Origin: Bdellovibrio sp. 22V
Lineage (GTDB): Bacteria; Bdellovibrionota; Bdellovibrionia; Bdellovibrionales; Bdellovibrionaceae
Length of the DNA stretch: 64,000 nucleotides
Assembly: GCF_030169785.1 (NCBI RefSeq)
Contig: NZ_CP125854.1
Coordinates: 2,852,001 to 2,916,000, forward strand
Direction of reading: 5' to 3'
A program made the translations under genes and the position numbers. This document shows, one piece after another, positions 25,365 through 34,204 of this stretch (its first letter is position 1; each line of letters starts with the position of its first letter). Under the pieces are notes generated by a model, which was given only the letters and a program-made list of their open reading frames with translations, did not search any database and was not told where the DNA came from.

Positions 25365-25405
25365 CCGCTCTAGCCGTTCTAAATCAAACGGAACGGATAG
25401 AGCGG
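25365..25405. repeat. Long imperfect hairpin between lipoprotein and third prepilin
   Basis: CCGCTCTA-g-CCGTTC (25365-25379) pairs with GAACGG-a-TAGAGCGG (25391-25405) across an 11-nt loop: 14 base pairs with a single G-A mismatch. No T-run follows on the plus strand, so it is more likely an mRNA-processing or attenuation hairpin, or a protein site, than a simple terminator. Confidence 0.7.
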
Positions 25406-25460
25406 AGACCATATATAGATCTCAGTTTGTTCCTCCGAAAAGCCATTTGAAGGAGGAGTC

Positions 25461-25496
25461 GTGAAAAATCAAAAAGGTTTCAGCGTCGTGGGAGTT
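25461..25496 (+). pseudogene. Prepilin C, 5' fragment only (cut by assembly scar)
   Basis: A strong AAGGAGGAG ribosome site is followed by GTG and codons for MKNQKG|FSVVGV, the start of a type IV prepilin-like leader and helix. After about 12 codons the sequence turns into homopolymer runs and the frame becomes meaningless. In a correct assembly this is probably an intact third prepilin in the collagen-like pilin operon. I mark it as a fragment only because of the sequence defect. Confidence 0.65.
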
Positions 25497-25575
25497 TTTT
25501 TAAGGAAGGGGGGGGTTGGTTATTTTGGCGCCCCCGGGGGGGCGGCGAGAAAAAAAAAAATTTAAAAAAAAAAAA
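25494..25575. other. Homopolymer-rich scar, probable assembly or sequencing artefact
   Basis: Within about 80 bases there are runs of T7, G8, C5 followed by G7, A11 and A12, unlike anything else in the window. Two real coding sequences on opposite strands both stop making sense at its edges: prepilin C on the left, and the Lys/Glu-rich exported protein on the right. A false join or low-quality read end is the simplest explanation; an unknown length of DNA may be missing here. Confidence 0.75.
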
Positions 25576-25943
25576 TCACGCACTACTTCGTCGTCTTTTT
25601 TTGATTTTTCGACGATGTATTCGCGACGCTCCTTTTCATAAGAAGCGTCGTAAGCTTTCTTAGCAGCCGCATCAGCTTTTGCCTCAGGGCCGTCTTCGCT
25701 CATTTTTTCTTCTTTTTTCGTCTTTTTATATGCTTCAAGATTGCGGAGCTTTTGATTCTCCCACTGCTCTTCTTCCTCGAGATAGGCGCGTTCGCCCTTC
25801 TGGCGAGCGGTTTCGAACTGATTTTGTTCTTTATGATGCCCAGCAAAACCGGAAAGACGCTCCTCTTCGGCATTCTTGGCAGAAACCGTTGTGCTTACAA
25901 GAAGAACAAAAATAATAAGATTCAGACGACGCGGAAGAATCAT
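25500..25943 (-). CDS. Exported Lys/Glu-rich protein, C-terminus unreliable
   Basis: The N-terminus is a Sec signal peptide (NLIIFVLLVSTTVSA). A highly charged, probably helical or coiled-coil region follows (residues about 25-120, rich in Glu, Lys and Ala). The last roughly 24 residues in this frame (FFFLNFFFSRRPP...) are translated from the homopolymer scar and should be discounted, so the true 3' end is unknown; trusted sequence begins near 25577. No family recognised. It converges on the truncated prepilin gene. Confidence 0.55.
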   Translation of the reverse strand: MILPRRLNLIIFVLLVSTTVSAKNAEEERLSGFAGHHKEQNQFETARQKGERAYLEEEEQWENQKLRNLEAYKKTKKEEKMSEDGPEAKADAAAKKAYDASYEKERREYIVEKSKKDDEVVRDFFFLNFFFSRRPPGGAKITNPPLP

Positions 25944-26051
25944 TCTGGCCCCAGTCTATCAGGGCTCTTAATTTTTTTTGAGCAAACAAAAAAGATGCTC
26001 GACCTTTGTCTATTTCCTGAATAACTTAAATCCTTGCATCTAAGGAGCCCC

Positions 26052-27074
26052 ATGGACGCTTTGCAAAATATTGGAATTTTCGCGGCACAAACCTTCATCA
26101 TTTTGTTCGCTATTTTAGCTGTGATCATTGTTATCGCCCTCATCGCATCACGAGCGGCAGGCCCGAAAACGGAGATTCAAGTCGAACTTCTGCACAAAAG
26201 ATACAAGGAATTTCGTAATCTTCTTAAGTCACAAACGATGACTAAGAACGAACGCAAAGAGCTCAAGAAAAAACTTAAAGAAGAACATAAAGCTCAAGAG
26301 ACACAACCACGAGATCACGAGAAAAAAATCTTCGTCCTCGACTTTGAGGGCGACATCAAAGCATCTGCGGTTGAAAATCTGCGTGAAGAAGTGACAGCTG
26401 TTCTTACCATTGCCACACCGGAAGACGAAGTTGTCGTTCGTGTGGAAAGTCCCGGAGGCGTGGTGCACGGCTACGGTCTTGCGGCTTCACAACTTCTGCG
26501 TATCCGCGAAAAACAAATTCCTCTTACGGTTTGCATCGATAAAGTCGCGGCCAGCGGCGGTTATTTGATGTCCTGTACGGCTAATAAAATCCTGAGCGCA
26601 CCTTTTGCGATCGTCGGGTCCATTGGTGTTGTGGCCCAGGTTCCTAACTTCAACCGTCTTCTAAAACGTCATGACGTGGAATACAAAGAGTACACGGCGG
26701 GCGAATACAAACGCACAGTCAGCTTGCTTGGCGAAATCACGGAAAAAGGCGAAGAAAAATTTAAACAACAACTTGAAGAAACTCACGTTTTGTTTAAGAG
26801 CTTCGTTCAAAAATTCCGTCCAAATATGAATATGAGCGAAATCGCAACCGGCGAGTACTGGTACGGCGATCAGGCTTTGACGAAGGGCTTAGTCGATGAA
26901 ATTCGCACCAGCGACGACTACCTCATGGCTCTTTCCGAGAAACACCAAATAGTTAAAGTAAAATTCGAACAACATGAGAGTTTAAGTGATAAACTCACGG
27001 GAATTATCGGAAAGGCTTTTCACAAAGGAAGCCTCTCTATTTTGCAAGAACTTGAAACGCGTCGCTTTCTTTAA
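26052..27074 (+). CDS. sohB: SohB-like inner-membrane S49 serine peptidase
   Basis: 340 residues, close to E. coli SohB (349). An N-terminal membrane segment (about 8-33) is followed by a charged helical linker (about 45-95) and an S49 peptidase domain. The catalytic region reads VCIDKVAASGGYLMSC (Ser of ASGGY), and a Lys in EYTAGEYKR is the probable dyad partner. The ATG at 26052 is preferred because AAGGAG lies at 26042-26047. It precedes the oligopeptide transporter by 16 bp, so degraded membrane-protein peptides and peptide uptake may be co-regulated, though that is inference. Confidence 0.92.
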   Translation: MDALQNIGIFAAQTFIILFAILAVIIVIALIASRAAGPKTEIQVELLHKRYKEFRNLLKSQTMTKNERKELKKKLKEEHKAQETQPRDHEKKIFVLDFEGDIKASAVENLREEVTAVLTIATPEDEVVVRVESPGGVVHGYGLAASQLLRIREKQIPLTVCIDKVAASGGYLMSCTANKILSAPFAIVGSIGVVAQVPNFNRLLKRHDVEYKEYTAGEYKRTVSLLGEITEKGEEKFKQQLEETHVLFKSFVQKFRPNMNMSEIATGEYWYGDQALTKGLVDEIRTSDDYLMALSEKHQIVKVKFEQHESLSDKLTGIIGKAFHKGSLSILQELETRRFL

Positions 27075-27090
27075 GCAGAGGAATTCTTAA

Positions 27091-28059
27091 GTGCAAAATC
27101 AAACCGTTCTTGAAGTTAAAAATCTTGAAACGACTTTCTCCTCCAAAGCCGGGCCCGTCCGCGCGGTCAACAACATCAGTTATAAAATTGATCGCGGGCA
27201 AACTTTGGGAATCGTCGGAGAATCAGGCTGCGGTAAATCCGTCACCTCTTACTCCTTGATGCGCTTAATTGAAAAGCCGGGCAAAATCAGCGGCGGCCAG
27301 GTCCTGCTGAACGGCCGTGATATTTTGAAACTCGCGGAATCAGAAATGGAAGAAGTCCGCGGCGGCGAAATGGCGATGATCTTCCAGGAACCTATGACCG
27401 CACTCAATCCTGTTTTAACCATCGGCTATCAGATGGATGAACAGATTATGAAACACAAAAAATGCTCCCCGAAAGAATCCCGCGAGCGCGCGATCGAAAT
27501 GCTTCGTCTGGTTGGCATTCCATCTCCGGAAGAGCGTTATGAGTCCTACCCGCACCAGCTTTCGGGCGGTATGCGCCAAAGAGCCATGATTGCAATGGCT
27601 CTTTCCTGTGATCCGACCTTCCTGATTGCCGATGAGCCGACGACAGCTTTGGACGTGACGATCCAAGCGCAAATTTTGGAGCTCATCCAAAACCTGCAAG
27701 AAAAATTCAACATGACAGTGCAGTTCATCACCCACGACTTGGGAGTGATCTCTGAGATCTCCGACCGCGTGATGGTCATGTACGGCGGACAAACTTGTGA
27801 ACAAGCCGACACGCAAGAACTTTTCCTGAACCCTCGCCACCCTTATACGGCGGCCTTGATTGCGTCTCGCCCTAAATTTGGCGAACGCGTGAAACGTTTA
27901 ACGACGATCGAAGGCAGCGTGCCCGCTCCGTTTGAACTGCCCAAGGGCTGTCCTTTCGTCAATCGCTGCACACGTGTAAAAAGCGAATGCGCCAGTGCGA
28001 AGCCGCCTTTAGTTGAAATTAAATCAGGTCACACCGTGGCTTGCTTCAATCCTCTTTAA
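27091..28059 (+). CDS. oppD: Oligopeptide ABC transporter ATP-binding protein OppD
   Basis: 322 residues from a GTG start. Walker A GESGCGKS (43-50), signature LSGGMRQR, Walker [12 protein letters not shown] and the switch His (FITHDLG) are intact. The C-terminal oligopeptide/dipeptide ABC domain contains the four-Cys region ([16 protein letters not shown]...VACF) typical of OppD/DppD. It is the first of five contiguous transporter genes (D, F, A, B, C), 18 bp before oppF. The cytoplasmic ATPase pairs with OppF to power peptide import. Confidence 0.93.
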   Translation: MQNQTVLEVKNLETTFSSKAGPVRAVNNISYKIDRGQTLGIVGESGCGKSVTSYSLMRLIEKPGKISGGQVLLNGRDILKLAESEMEEVRGGEMAMIFQEPMTALNPVLTIGYQMDEQIMKHKKCSPKESRERAIEMLRLVGIPSPEERYESYPHQLSGGMRQRAMIAMALSCDPTFLIADEPTTALDVTIQAQILELIQNLQEKFNMTVQFITHDLGVISEISDRVMVMYGGQTCEQADTQELFLNPRHPYTAALIASRPKFGERVKRLTTIEGSVPAPFELPKGCPFVNRCTRVKSECASAKPPLVEIKSGHTVACFNPL

Positions 28060-28077
28060 GAGTCCGGGGAGTTAGAA

Positions 28078-29067
28078 ATGAACGAAATCATTCTTGAAGC
28101 AAAGAATATTAAAAAGCACTTCCCGATTAAGAAAGGCCTTCTTCTACGCGAAGTCGCGAGCGTCAAAGCCGTCGACGATGTTTCCTTGGTTGTGCGCAAA
28201 GGGGAAACTCTGGGTCTTGTGGGCGAATCCGGCTGTGGCAAATCAACTTTGGGCCGCACCTTGATTCGACTTTATGAACCCACGGGCGGCAGCATTCAAT
28301 TTGATGGACAGGATTTCTTGTCTTTGAAAGGCGATGCTCTTCGCAAGAAACGCAAAAACATTCAAATGATCTTCCAAGATCCTTATGCCTCTTTGGATCC
28401 GCGTATGACCGTGGGCCAAATCATTCGTCAACCGATGGATATTCACGGCGTCGGCACGATGGCCGAGCGCAATCAACGTGTTCTTGAGTTGATTGAACTC
28501 GTGGGCCTTAGAAAAGCTCACGTGAACCGCTATGCCCACGAATTTTCCGGCGGACAAAGACAGCGTATCAGTATCGCGCGCGCTATTGCCCTGAATCCGG
28601 AATTGATTATTTGTGACGAGCCTGTCAGCGCTTTGGACGTTTCGATTCAAGCGCAAATCTTGAATCTGTTGAAAGATCTGCAAGAAAAACTCAAGCTCAC
28701 GTATGTCTTCATCTCTCACGATCTTTCCGTGATTGAACACACGTGCGACCGTATCGCCGTGATGTACTTGGGAAAAATCGTTGAAATCGCCGAGCGTGAC
28801 GAACTCTTTAAAAATCCGCAACACCCCTACACTCAAGCATTGATCGGCGCGATTCCTCGTGTTGGCCAAGGCAAAAAGAAAATGAAAAAGTCTTTGAGTG
28901 GAGAAGTTCCAAGCCCGATCAATCCGCCATCGGGTTGCGCGTTTCATCCGCGCTGCCCGCACAAAATGGACGTGTGTGCGCAACAAGTTCCGTCGTTGAC
29001 GGGAGAAGGCGCCCACAAAAAAGCGTGCTGGTTGACGGCGACACCCTCTTTAGGAAATGAAGCTTAA
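28078..29067 (+). CDS. oppF: Oligopeptide ABC transporter ATP-binding protein OppF
   Basis: 329 residues. Walker [12 protein letters not shown], signature [14 protein letters not shown], Walker [13 protein letters not shown] and switch FISHDLSV are all present. The C-terminal region has the Cys-containing motif [15 protein letters not shown]...KKACW typical of OppF/DppF. It forms the second ATPase of the heterodimer. A spacing of 16 bp to the binding-protein gene suggests a continuous transcript. Confidence 0.93.
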   Translation: MNEIILEAKNIKKHFPIKKGLLLREVASVKAVDDVSLVVRKGETLGLVGESGCGKSTLGRTLIRLYEPTGGSIQFDGQDFLSLKGDALRKKRKNIQMIFQDPYASLDPRMTVGQIIRQPMDIHGVGTMAERNQRVLELIELVGLRKAHVNRYAHEFSGGQRQRISIARAIALNPELIICDEPVSALDVSIQAQILNLLKDLQEKLKLTYVFISHDLSVIEHTCDRIAVMYLGKIVEIAERDELFKNPQHPYTQALIGAIPRVGQGKKKMKKSLSGEVPSPINPPSGCAFHPRCPHKMDVCAQQVPSLTGEGAHKKACWLTATPSLGNEA

Positions 29068-29083
29068 TTAACAAGGAGAATGT

Positions 29084-30775
29084 ATGTTGAACAAAATTGC
29101 AAAAGGACTTTTGCTAGCGGCAAGTGTGGGCTTGAGTGCTCAAGCTGTAGCTGCTCCTAGCAACAACGAGCTCAAAATCGGTATCTCTCAGGAGTTCGAA
29201 ACGCTGAACCCTATCATTATGACGATGTCCGCGTCTGCTTACATGCATCGCATGACCGGTCGTTCTCTTGTGGTGCTTACACCAGAAGGCAAATGGGTGA
29301 CTCAGCTTGCGAAAGAAATTCCCTCTTTGGACAAAGGCACTGCTAAAATCATCGAAGACGGCGGCAAGAAAAAAATCGTCGCTCACTGGGAAATCCTTGA
29401 AGGCGCGAAATGGGGTGACGGAAAACCTGTCATTTGCCAAGACTTCATCACAGCTCATAAAATCGCAACAAGCCCGACCGTAAGCGTGGGTGAAAAAGAA
29501 ACTTGGACGCAAGTTGAAAAGATCGACATTGATGCCAAGAATCCAAAAAAATGTACTTTCAAATACGACAAAGCAAAATGGGACTTCTATCAATTGGCGC
29601 AATTTTACCCAGTGCCAACACATCTTGAAGCCGCTGTTTTTGAAAAGTACGCGAAACAAAAAGAGGGTTACGAAAAGAACTCTAACTACGTTCGCAACCC
29701 GACAAACCCAGGTCTTTACAATGGCCCTTACGTGATCACTGACGTGAAATTGGGTTCACACGTTTCTTTCGCTTTGAATCCGCATTTCTACGGCAAACCT
29801 GCTGCGATCAAAAAAATCATCGTGAAGCTGATTCCAAATACAGGAACTTTGGAAGCGAACTTGCGCTCAGGCACGATCGACATGATCTCTGTATTGGGTC
29901 TTGATTTCGACCAAGCTTTGGCTTTCGATAAGAAAACAAAAGCGGAAAATCTTCCCTACGTTGTTCACTTCGTTCCTTCTGTAACTTACGAACACATTGA
30001 TCTTAAATTGGACAATCCGATTTTGAAGGATGTTCGCGTACGTAAAGCTCTTCTTTACTCCATCAATCGCGATGACTTGGTAAAAGCTCTTTTTGAGGGC
30101 AAACAACAAGTCGCGATCCACAACGTTTCTCCGAAAGACCCTTGGTTTACGGCAGATCCTAAAGTTGTGACGACTTACCGCTACTCTAAGCGTGAAGCAG
30201 GAAAACTTTTGGATGAAGCTGGCTGGAAAATGGGCGCTGATGGTTACCGCGCGAAAGATGGCAAGCGTCTTTCTTTGGTATTCCAAACAACGGCGGGCAA
30301 CAAAACTCGTGAGCTTGTTCAGGTTTATTTGCAAAATCAGTGGAAGCAAGCCGGCATCGAAGTTCTTGTTAAGAACGAACCAGCCCGTGTTTTCTTCGGC
30401 GAAACTATGACGAAAAGAAAATTCGACGGCTTGGCGCTTTTTGCGTGGGTTTCTTCTCCAGAAAACAGCCCGCGCTCGACAGTCTCATCTAAAGCAATTC
30501 CTAATACCAATAACGGTTGGTCCGGCCAAAACTTCCACGGTTGGAACAACGCAAACGTTGATAAAAACTTGGATGCTTTGGACGTCGAGTTCAATGCGAA
30601 GAAACGCACAGAACTTGTTCATGACATCTTGAAGGCTTACACAGCGGAAGTTCCGGTTCTTCCTCTTTACTACCGCTCTGACATCTCTGTAACTCCGAAG
30701 AATTTGAAGAATTACAAAATGTCCGGCCACCAGTTCTACGAAACAAACAACGTCGAAGACTGGGTTTTGAACTAA
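29084..30775 (+). CDS. oppA: Periplasmic oligopeptide-binding protein (SBP family 5)
   Basis: 563 residues. A Sec signal peptide (ending AVAAPS) is followed by the family 5 solute-binding fold: EFETLNPIIM near the N-terminus, the DIKL-like strand HIDLKLDNPILKDVRVRKALLYSINRDDLVKAL, and a C-terminal half with AVPVLPLYYR-type sequence (EVPVLPLYYRSDI). The ribosome site AAGGAG precedes the ATG. No lipobox is seen, so it is a soluble periplasmic receptor. A strong hairpin after the gene could raise its level over the permeases. Confidence 0.92.
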   Translation: MLNKIAKGLLLAASVGLSAQAVAAPSNNELKIGISQEFETLNPIIMTMSASAYMHRMTGRSLVVLTPEGKWVTQLAKEIPSLDKGTAKIIEDGGKKKIVAHWEILEGAKWGDGKPVICQDFITAHKIATSPTVSVGEKETWTQVEKIDIDAKNPKKCTFKYDKAKWDFYQLAQFYPVPTHLEAAVFEKYAKQKEGYEKNSNYVRNPTNPGLYNGPYVITDVKLGSHVSFALNPHFYGKPAAIKKIIVKLIPNTGTLEANLRSGTIDMISVLGLDFDQALAFDKKTKAENLPYVVHFVPSVTYEHIDLKLDNPILKDVRVRKALLYSINRDDLVKALFEGKQQVAIHNVSPKDPWFTADPKVVTTYRYSKREAGKLLDEAGWKMGADGYRAKDGKRLSLVFQTTAGNKTRELVQVYLQNQWKQAGIEVLVKNEPARVFFGETMTKRKFDGLALFAWVSSPENSPRSTVSSKAIPNTNNGWSGQNFHGWNNANVDKNLDALDVEFNAKKRTELVHDILKAYTAEVPVLPLYYRSDISVTPKNLKNYKMSGHQFYETNNVEDWVLN

Positions 30776-30789
30776 TTTAGCGGGAAGAT

Positions 30790-30820
30790 AGGGAAAAAGG
30801 TACCAGGTACCTTTTTCCCT
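30790..30820. terminator. Perfect 15-bp hairpin between oppA and oppB
   Basis: A perfect inverted repeat with 15-bp arms (AGGGAAAAAGGTACC) around a single A, 15 bp after the oppA stop and 36 bp before oppB. The 3' arm contains T5, so partial termination or 3'-end protection of the oppA message are the likely roles. Confidence 0.75.
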
Positions 30821-30856
30821 GCTGACACCTCCTTCCCCGATTTTAAGGAGTCATCA

Positions 30857-31828
30857 ATGACTACATTTATTACTCGTCGCATTTTGCAAACACTCGCGGT
30901 GATAGTGATCCTGTCCTACGTGTGCTTTTATCTTATGAGCTTAATGCCGGGCGATCCTGTCGACATGATGGTTGCTTCAAATCCTAAGATCACAGCAGAA
31001 GACGTGGCTCGTCTGAAATCCCTTTACGGTTTGGACCAGCCCGTTTACAAACGTTACTTCAACTGGGTGACATCCATCGGTCAGGGCGATTTGGGTTACA
31101 GCCGTACGTATCGCGTTCCGGTGCAAGAGCTTATGGGGCCTCGTTTATGGAACACGTTCTTGTTGTCAGCCGTTTCTTTGACGTTATCAATTCTGATTGC
31201 AATTCCTTTGGGTGTGCTTTCGGCATTAAAACCGGGAAGTAAAATTGATTACTTCGCGAACTTCTTCTCGTTTGCCGGGATCTCGATTCCCTCCTTCTGG
31301 CTTGCGATTGTTTTGATTATTATTTTCGCGGTGAAATTCCCCATTCTGCCTGCCGGCGGAACTCAAACGATCGGCCTTGAGAATCCGGGATTCTGGGCGG
31401 ATCTTATGGATCGCTCGAAATATTTAATCCTCCCCGTTCTGAGTCTTTCGATTCAGCAGATCGGGCGTTTCTCGCGCTTTACTCGTTCAGCAATGCTCGA
31501 AGCTATGCGCAATGATTTCATTCGCACCGCGCGCGCAAAAGGTTTAGCCCGCAGTATCGTCATTTGGAAGCACGGCTTCCGTAATGCACTTATTCCTCTT
31601 ATTACGATTTTGGCGTTGAGCTTCTCGGGTTTGTTCTCGGGAGCCATTTTGACAGAGACCGTTTTCGCTTACCAAGGTGTTGGTAAACTTGTTTACGACT
31701 CTATCATCGGTAATGACTACAACGTGGCGATGATCTCGTTCGTGATCTCTGTAAGTATGGTTCTTTTAATGAATCTTGTGGCGGATATTCTTTATGGATT
31801 CGCGGATCCAAGAATTTCTTATCAATAG
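30857..31828 (+). CDS. oppB: Oligopeptide ABC transporter permease OppB
   Basis: 323 residues with six membrane segments typical of the OppB/DppB class: N-terminal TM (LAVIVILSYVCFYLMSLMPGDP), then the conserved YGLDQP, and the EAA-type coupling loop MRNDFIRTARAKGLARSIVIWKHGFRNAL. AAGGAG lies upstream of the ATG. It forms the membrane channel with OppC. Confidence 0.93.
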   Translation: MTTFITRRILQTLAVIVILSYVCFYLMSLMPGDPVDMMVASNPKITAEDVARLKSLYGLDQPVYKRYFNWVTSIGQGDLGYSRTYRVPVQELMGPRLWNTFLLSAVSLTLSILIAIPLGVLSALKPGSKIDYFANFFSFAGISIPSFWLAIVLIIIFAVKFPILPAGGTQTIGLENPGFWADLMDRSKYLILPVLSLSIQQIGRFSRFTRSAMLEAMRNDFIRTARAKGLARSIVIWKHGFRNALIPLITILALSFSGLFSGAILTETVFAYQGVGKLVYDSIIGNDYNVAMISFVISVSMVLLMNLVADILYGFADPRISYQ

Positions 31829-31844
31829 GTCGGCGGAGTAAGTT

Positions 31845-33065
31845 ATGAGCAGCAACGAAATCACAATGAACGACGTGCAAATTAGCGAATCCGTCCTTTC
31901 CGCAAAAGAAAGAGCGGAACTGGAAAAAGCGCAACCCATGTGGAAGATGGTGCTAAGCCAGTTCCTCGAGCACAAGCTTGCTGTCGTCGGCAGCATCATT
32001 ATCACGCTTTTTATTTTGATCTCTGTTTTCGCAGGACAGATTCAAAGCTTCACAGGACTTGATCCCGACGCCCAAAACGTCGCAAACCGTTATCTGGCGC
32101 CGATGACGACAGCTCAAGTCGGACAAGACGTGCGTGAAACCGAAGTCGAACGATTCATCACAAACAATCCCGAAATCGCCGATAAAGTTCAAAAGGCATT
32201 GATCGAAAAAGGTATCGTCACAGTCGCCGAGGCCGATGCGATCTATGAACTCGCAGCTCGCGAAGTGAAAGAGTCCGTCGCAGCTTTGCGTTCTTTGCAA
32301 ATCGCCGAAGCGGGCTCGCTGATTTCTCTTTTTTCCGAGTTTGAAACATTCCATCTCTTCGGTACCGACGAATTAGGTCGTGACGTCTTCATTCGTCTTG
32401 TTTATGGAACACGCGTGTCGATGGGCGTTGGTGTTCTTGTCGCTATTGCGTCCGCGCTGATTGGTCTTTTGATCGGCTCCCTCGCGGGCTTCTATGGCGG
32501 ATTGATCGATACGGTTTTGATGCGGGTGACGGATTCACTTTTGTCATTACCGACAATTCCTATTTTGATCGTGATGGCCGCTATTGATATGACAAAACTT
32601 CCACTTCTTAAAGCGGTTGTCAGCACGTCTAATGAGAGCATCTTTAAAATGGTGATCATTCTTTGCATGTTCTCCTGGATGACTGTAGCGCGCTTGGTTC
32701 GCGGCAGTATCTTATCCATCCGTGAAAGAGAGTTCGTCCTTGCCGCTCGAACGCTAGGCGCGAAGGATAGCACGATCATCGTTCGTCATATGTTCCCGAA
32801 CGTGATTGCGCCGATGCTGGTGTCGATCACTTTGGGCGTGGGCGAGTCTATTTTGTTTGAAGCGGCTCTTAGCTTCCTGGGCCTTGGCATCATGCCACCC
32901 ACACCAAGCTGGGGTAACATGCTGAACAACGCCCAAGAGCTTATTTATCAAGCTCCTTTCTTAGCGATCCTTCCCGGAGTTTTGATCTTGATGACGACAA
33001 TGAGTTTTAACTATTTGGGTGACGGCCTTCAGGATGCGATCGACCCTAAAGCTCTTCGTCGTTAA
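31845..33065 (+). CDS. oppC: Oligopeptide ABC transporter permease OppC with periplasmic insertion
   Basis: 406 residues, about 100 longer than typical OppC. The first membrane segment (about 46-66) and the canonical LFGTDELGRDVFIRLVYGTR motif (about 171-190) are separated by an extra, mostly helical and acidic stretch at about 88-168. In ordinary OppC these elements are only about 20 residues apart. The remaining five TM segments and the coupling loop (REREFVLAARTLGAKDSTIIVRHMFPNVI) are normal. The insert would face the periplasm, where the binding protein docks. Confidence 0.9.
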   Translation: MSSNEITMNDVQISESVLSAKERAELEKAQPMWKMVLSQFLEHKLAVVGSIIITLFILISVFAGQIQSFTGLDPDAQNVANRYLAPMTTAQVGQDVRETEVERFITNNPEIADKVQKALIEKGIVTVAEADAIYELAAREVKESVAALRSLQIAEAGSLISLFSEFETFHLFGTDELGRDVFIRLVYGTRVSMGVGVLVAIASALIGLLIGSLAGFYGGLIDTVLMRVTDSLLSLPTIPILIVMAAIDMTKLPLLKAVVSTSNESIFKMVIILCMFSWMTVARLVRGSILSIREREFVLAARTLGAKDSTIIVRHMFPNVIAPMLVSITLGVGESILFEAALSFLGLGIMPPTPSWGNMLNNAQELIYQAPFLAILPGVLILMTTMSFNYLGDGLQDAIDPKALRR

Positions 33066-33066
33066 T

Positions 33067-33092
33067 TCTTATTATGGGGTCTTATTATGGGG
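33067..33092. repeat. Tandem 13-bp direct repeat at the oppC 3' end
   Basis: Two perfect copies of TCTTATTATGGGG, just past the oppC stop and overlapping the end of the convergent binding-protein gene. Probably a small local duplication. Confidence 0.8.
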
Positions 33093-33996
33093 CCGTCGTC
33101 CACGGCCCTTTGGCTCTCTTCTTGTAAAACTCGTTCAAATCTTTTCGACCCGATTTCAACGCCGCGGGTTCCAACCACGACTCGACCACTTTGTGATACT
33201 CCTCGGTCGACGCTAATTCCTGCATGACTTTGTCGACGGCTTTAATAATCTTTCGCCCCCACTCATTTTTCGTGCAGGCGACATAATAAACAAACGACGG
33301 AGCTTCCTCTTTAAGAGTGATACTTAGCAGAGGTTTTTCCGGAAAAACTTCTTCATTAAAGGAACGCACGACAACTGGGAACTCCACCGTGTAATCGTAA
33401 CGACCTTTGTGAATCATCTTAAGAACAGGCCAATAGCCTTCGCCAAACTTTCCGTAAAAGTGATTTTCTTTAAGCAGGCTTTCGTTGTCGTGAATAATCT
33501 TATCCAACAAAGGACCGTAAGAACGATCCTTCACAATCACGGCTTTCCATTTCCGGTTATGCAAAACATCCTGCAAAGATGTGAAAGACCCCAATTCGTC
33601 AAGCATTTGTGGTCGACTGGTAACGAGAACATATCGATGCGGCAGTGAAAAAGCCAAGGCGGTAAAGTAGGCCAGCTTTTCTCTTTCTGCGGTTTTTAGC
33701 ATCGCGCCTCCGCAGACATTTTTTCCCTCGCGCCAAAGATCGACAATACGGGCAGAGTCCGACTTCACGTCTTCAAACGCATAGCCCGGCATTTTGTTCT
33801 GCAACAATCTTTTGAGTCGATCGATAGTTCCCTCTCCGGCGTAGGGTCCTTTCACAATGTAATAAGGCGGCCACTCTGTGATGGCCCATGGAATAACAGC
33901 CGGTTTCGGTTCGGCAGCCGCAGGCCTCAAAGAACCGCCCAGCATTCCTAAAAAAGCCAGGCCTAGAATGAAAAAAGCGGCGGTTCGGGGTTTCAT
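33085..33996 (-). CDS. Periplasmic solute-binding protein, family 3 / TIGR02285-like
   Basis: 303 residues from the ATG at 33996 (GAGAGG upstream); a much longer open frame to 34260 lacks any support. A signal peptide (AAFFILGLAFLGMLGG...AAAEP) precedes a family-3 binding fold: ITEWPPYYI near the start, the central CGGAMLKTAEREKLAYFT, and the C-terminal ASTEEYHKVVESWLEP. The TIGR02285 family is, as I recall, multi-copy in Bdellovibrio. No transporter genes adjoin it on the same strand, so it may be an orphan receptor or ligand sensor. The ligand is unknown. Confidence 0.78.
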   Translation of the reverse strand: MKPRTAAFFILGLAFLGMLGGSLRPAAAEPKPAVIPWAITEWPPYYIVKGPYAGEGTIDRLKRLLQNKMPGYAFEDVKSDSARIVDLWREGKNVCGGAMLKTAEREKLAYFTALAFSLPHRYVLVTSRPQMLDELGSFTSLQDVLHNRKWKAVIVKDRSYGPLLDKIIHDNESLLKENHFYGKFGEGYWPVLKMIHKGRYDYTVEFPVVVRSFNEEVFPEKPLLSITLKEEAPSFVYYVACTKNEWGRKIIKAVDKVMQELASTEEYHKVVESWLEPAALKSGRKDLNEFYKKRAKGPWTTAP

Positions 33997-34204
33997 TTTT
34001 CGCCTCTCAATCTTCTTTAAGTTTATTCCTCTTAATCCCTCATCCTTGCCATGTATTTTGTCTTCTTTTATAAGGCGCCGCTTTGCCGACAAATGTCTGT
34101 TCATCCCTGTAAAAATGACCTGGGCCCCAGGGCCTAAAGTCCTCATTTCTTGCAGCAGAGGCGGCACGAATCTTGTTAATTGCATGGGGTGAAATGGGGT
34201 TCGT

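Noticed and set aside
25500-25571. C-terminal residues of the Lys/Glu-rich protein as a real Phe-rich tail
   Set aside because: They are translated from homopolymer runs of the suspected assembly scar.
28243-29016. A 257-codon open frame antisense to oppF
   Set aside because: Shadow of the strongly conserved ATPase gene; no ribosome site and no recognisable product.
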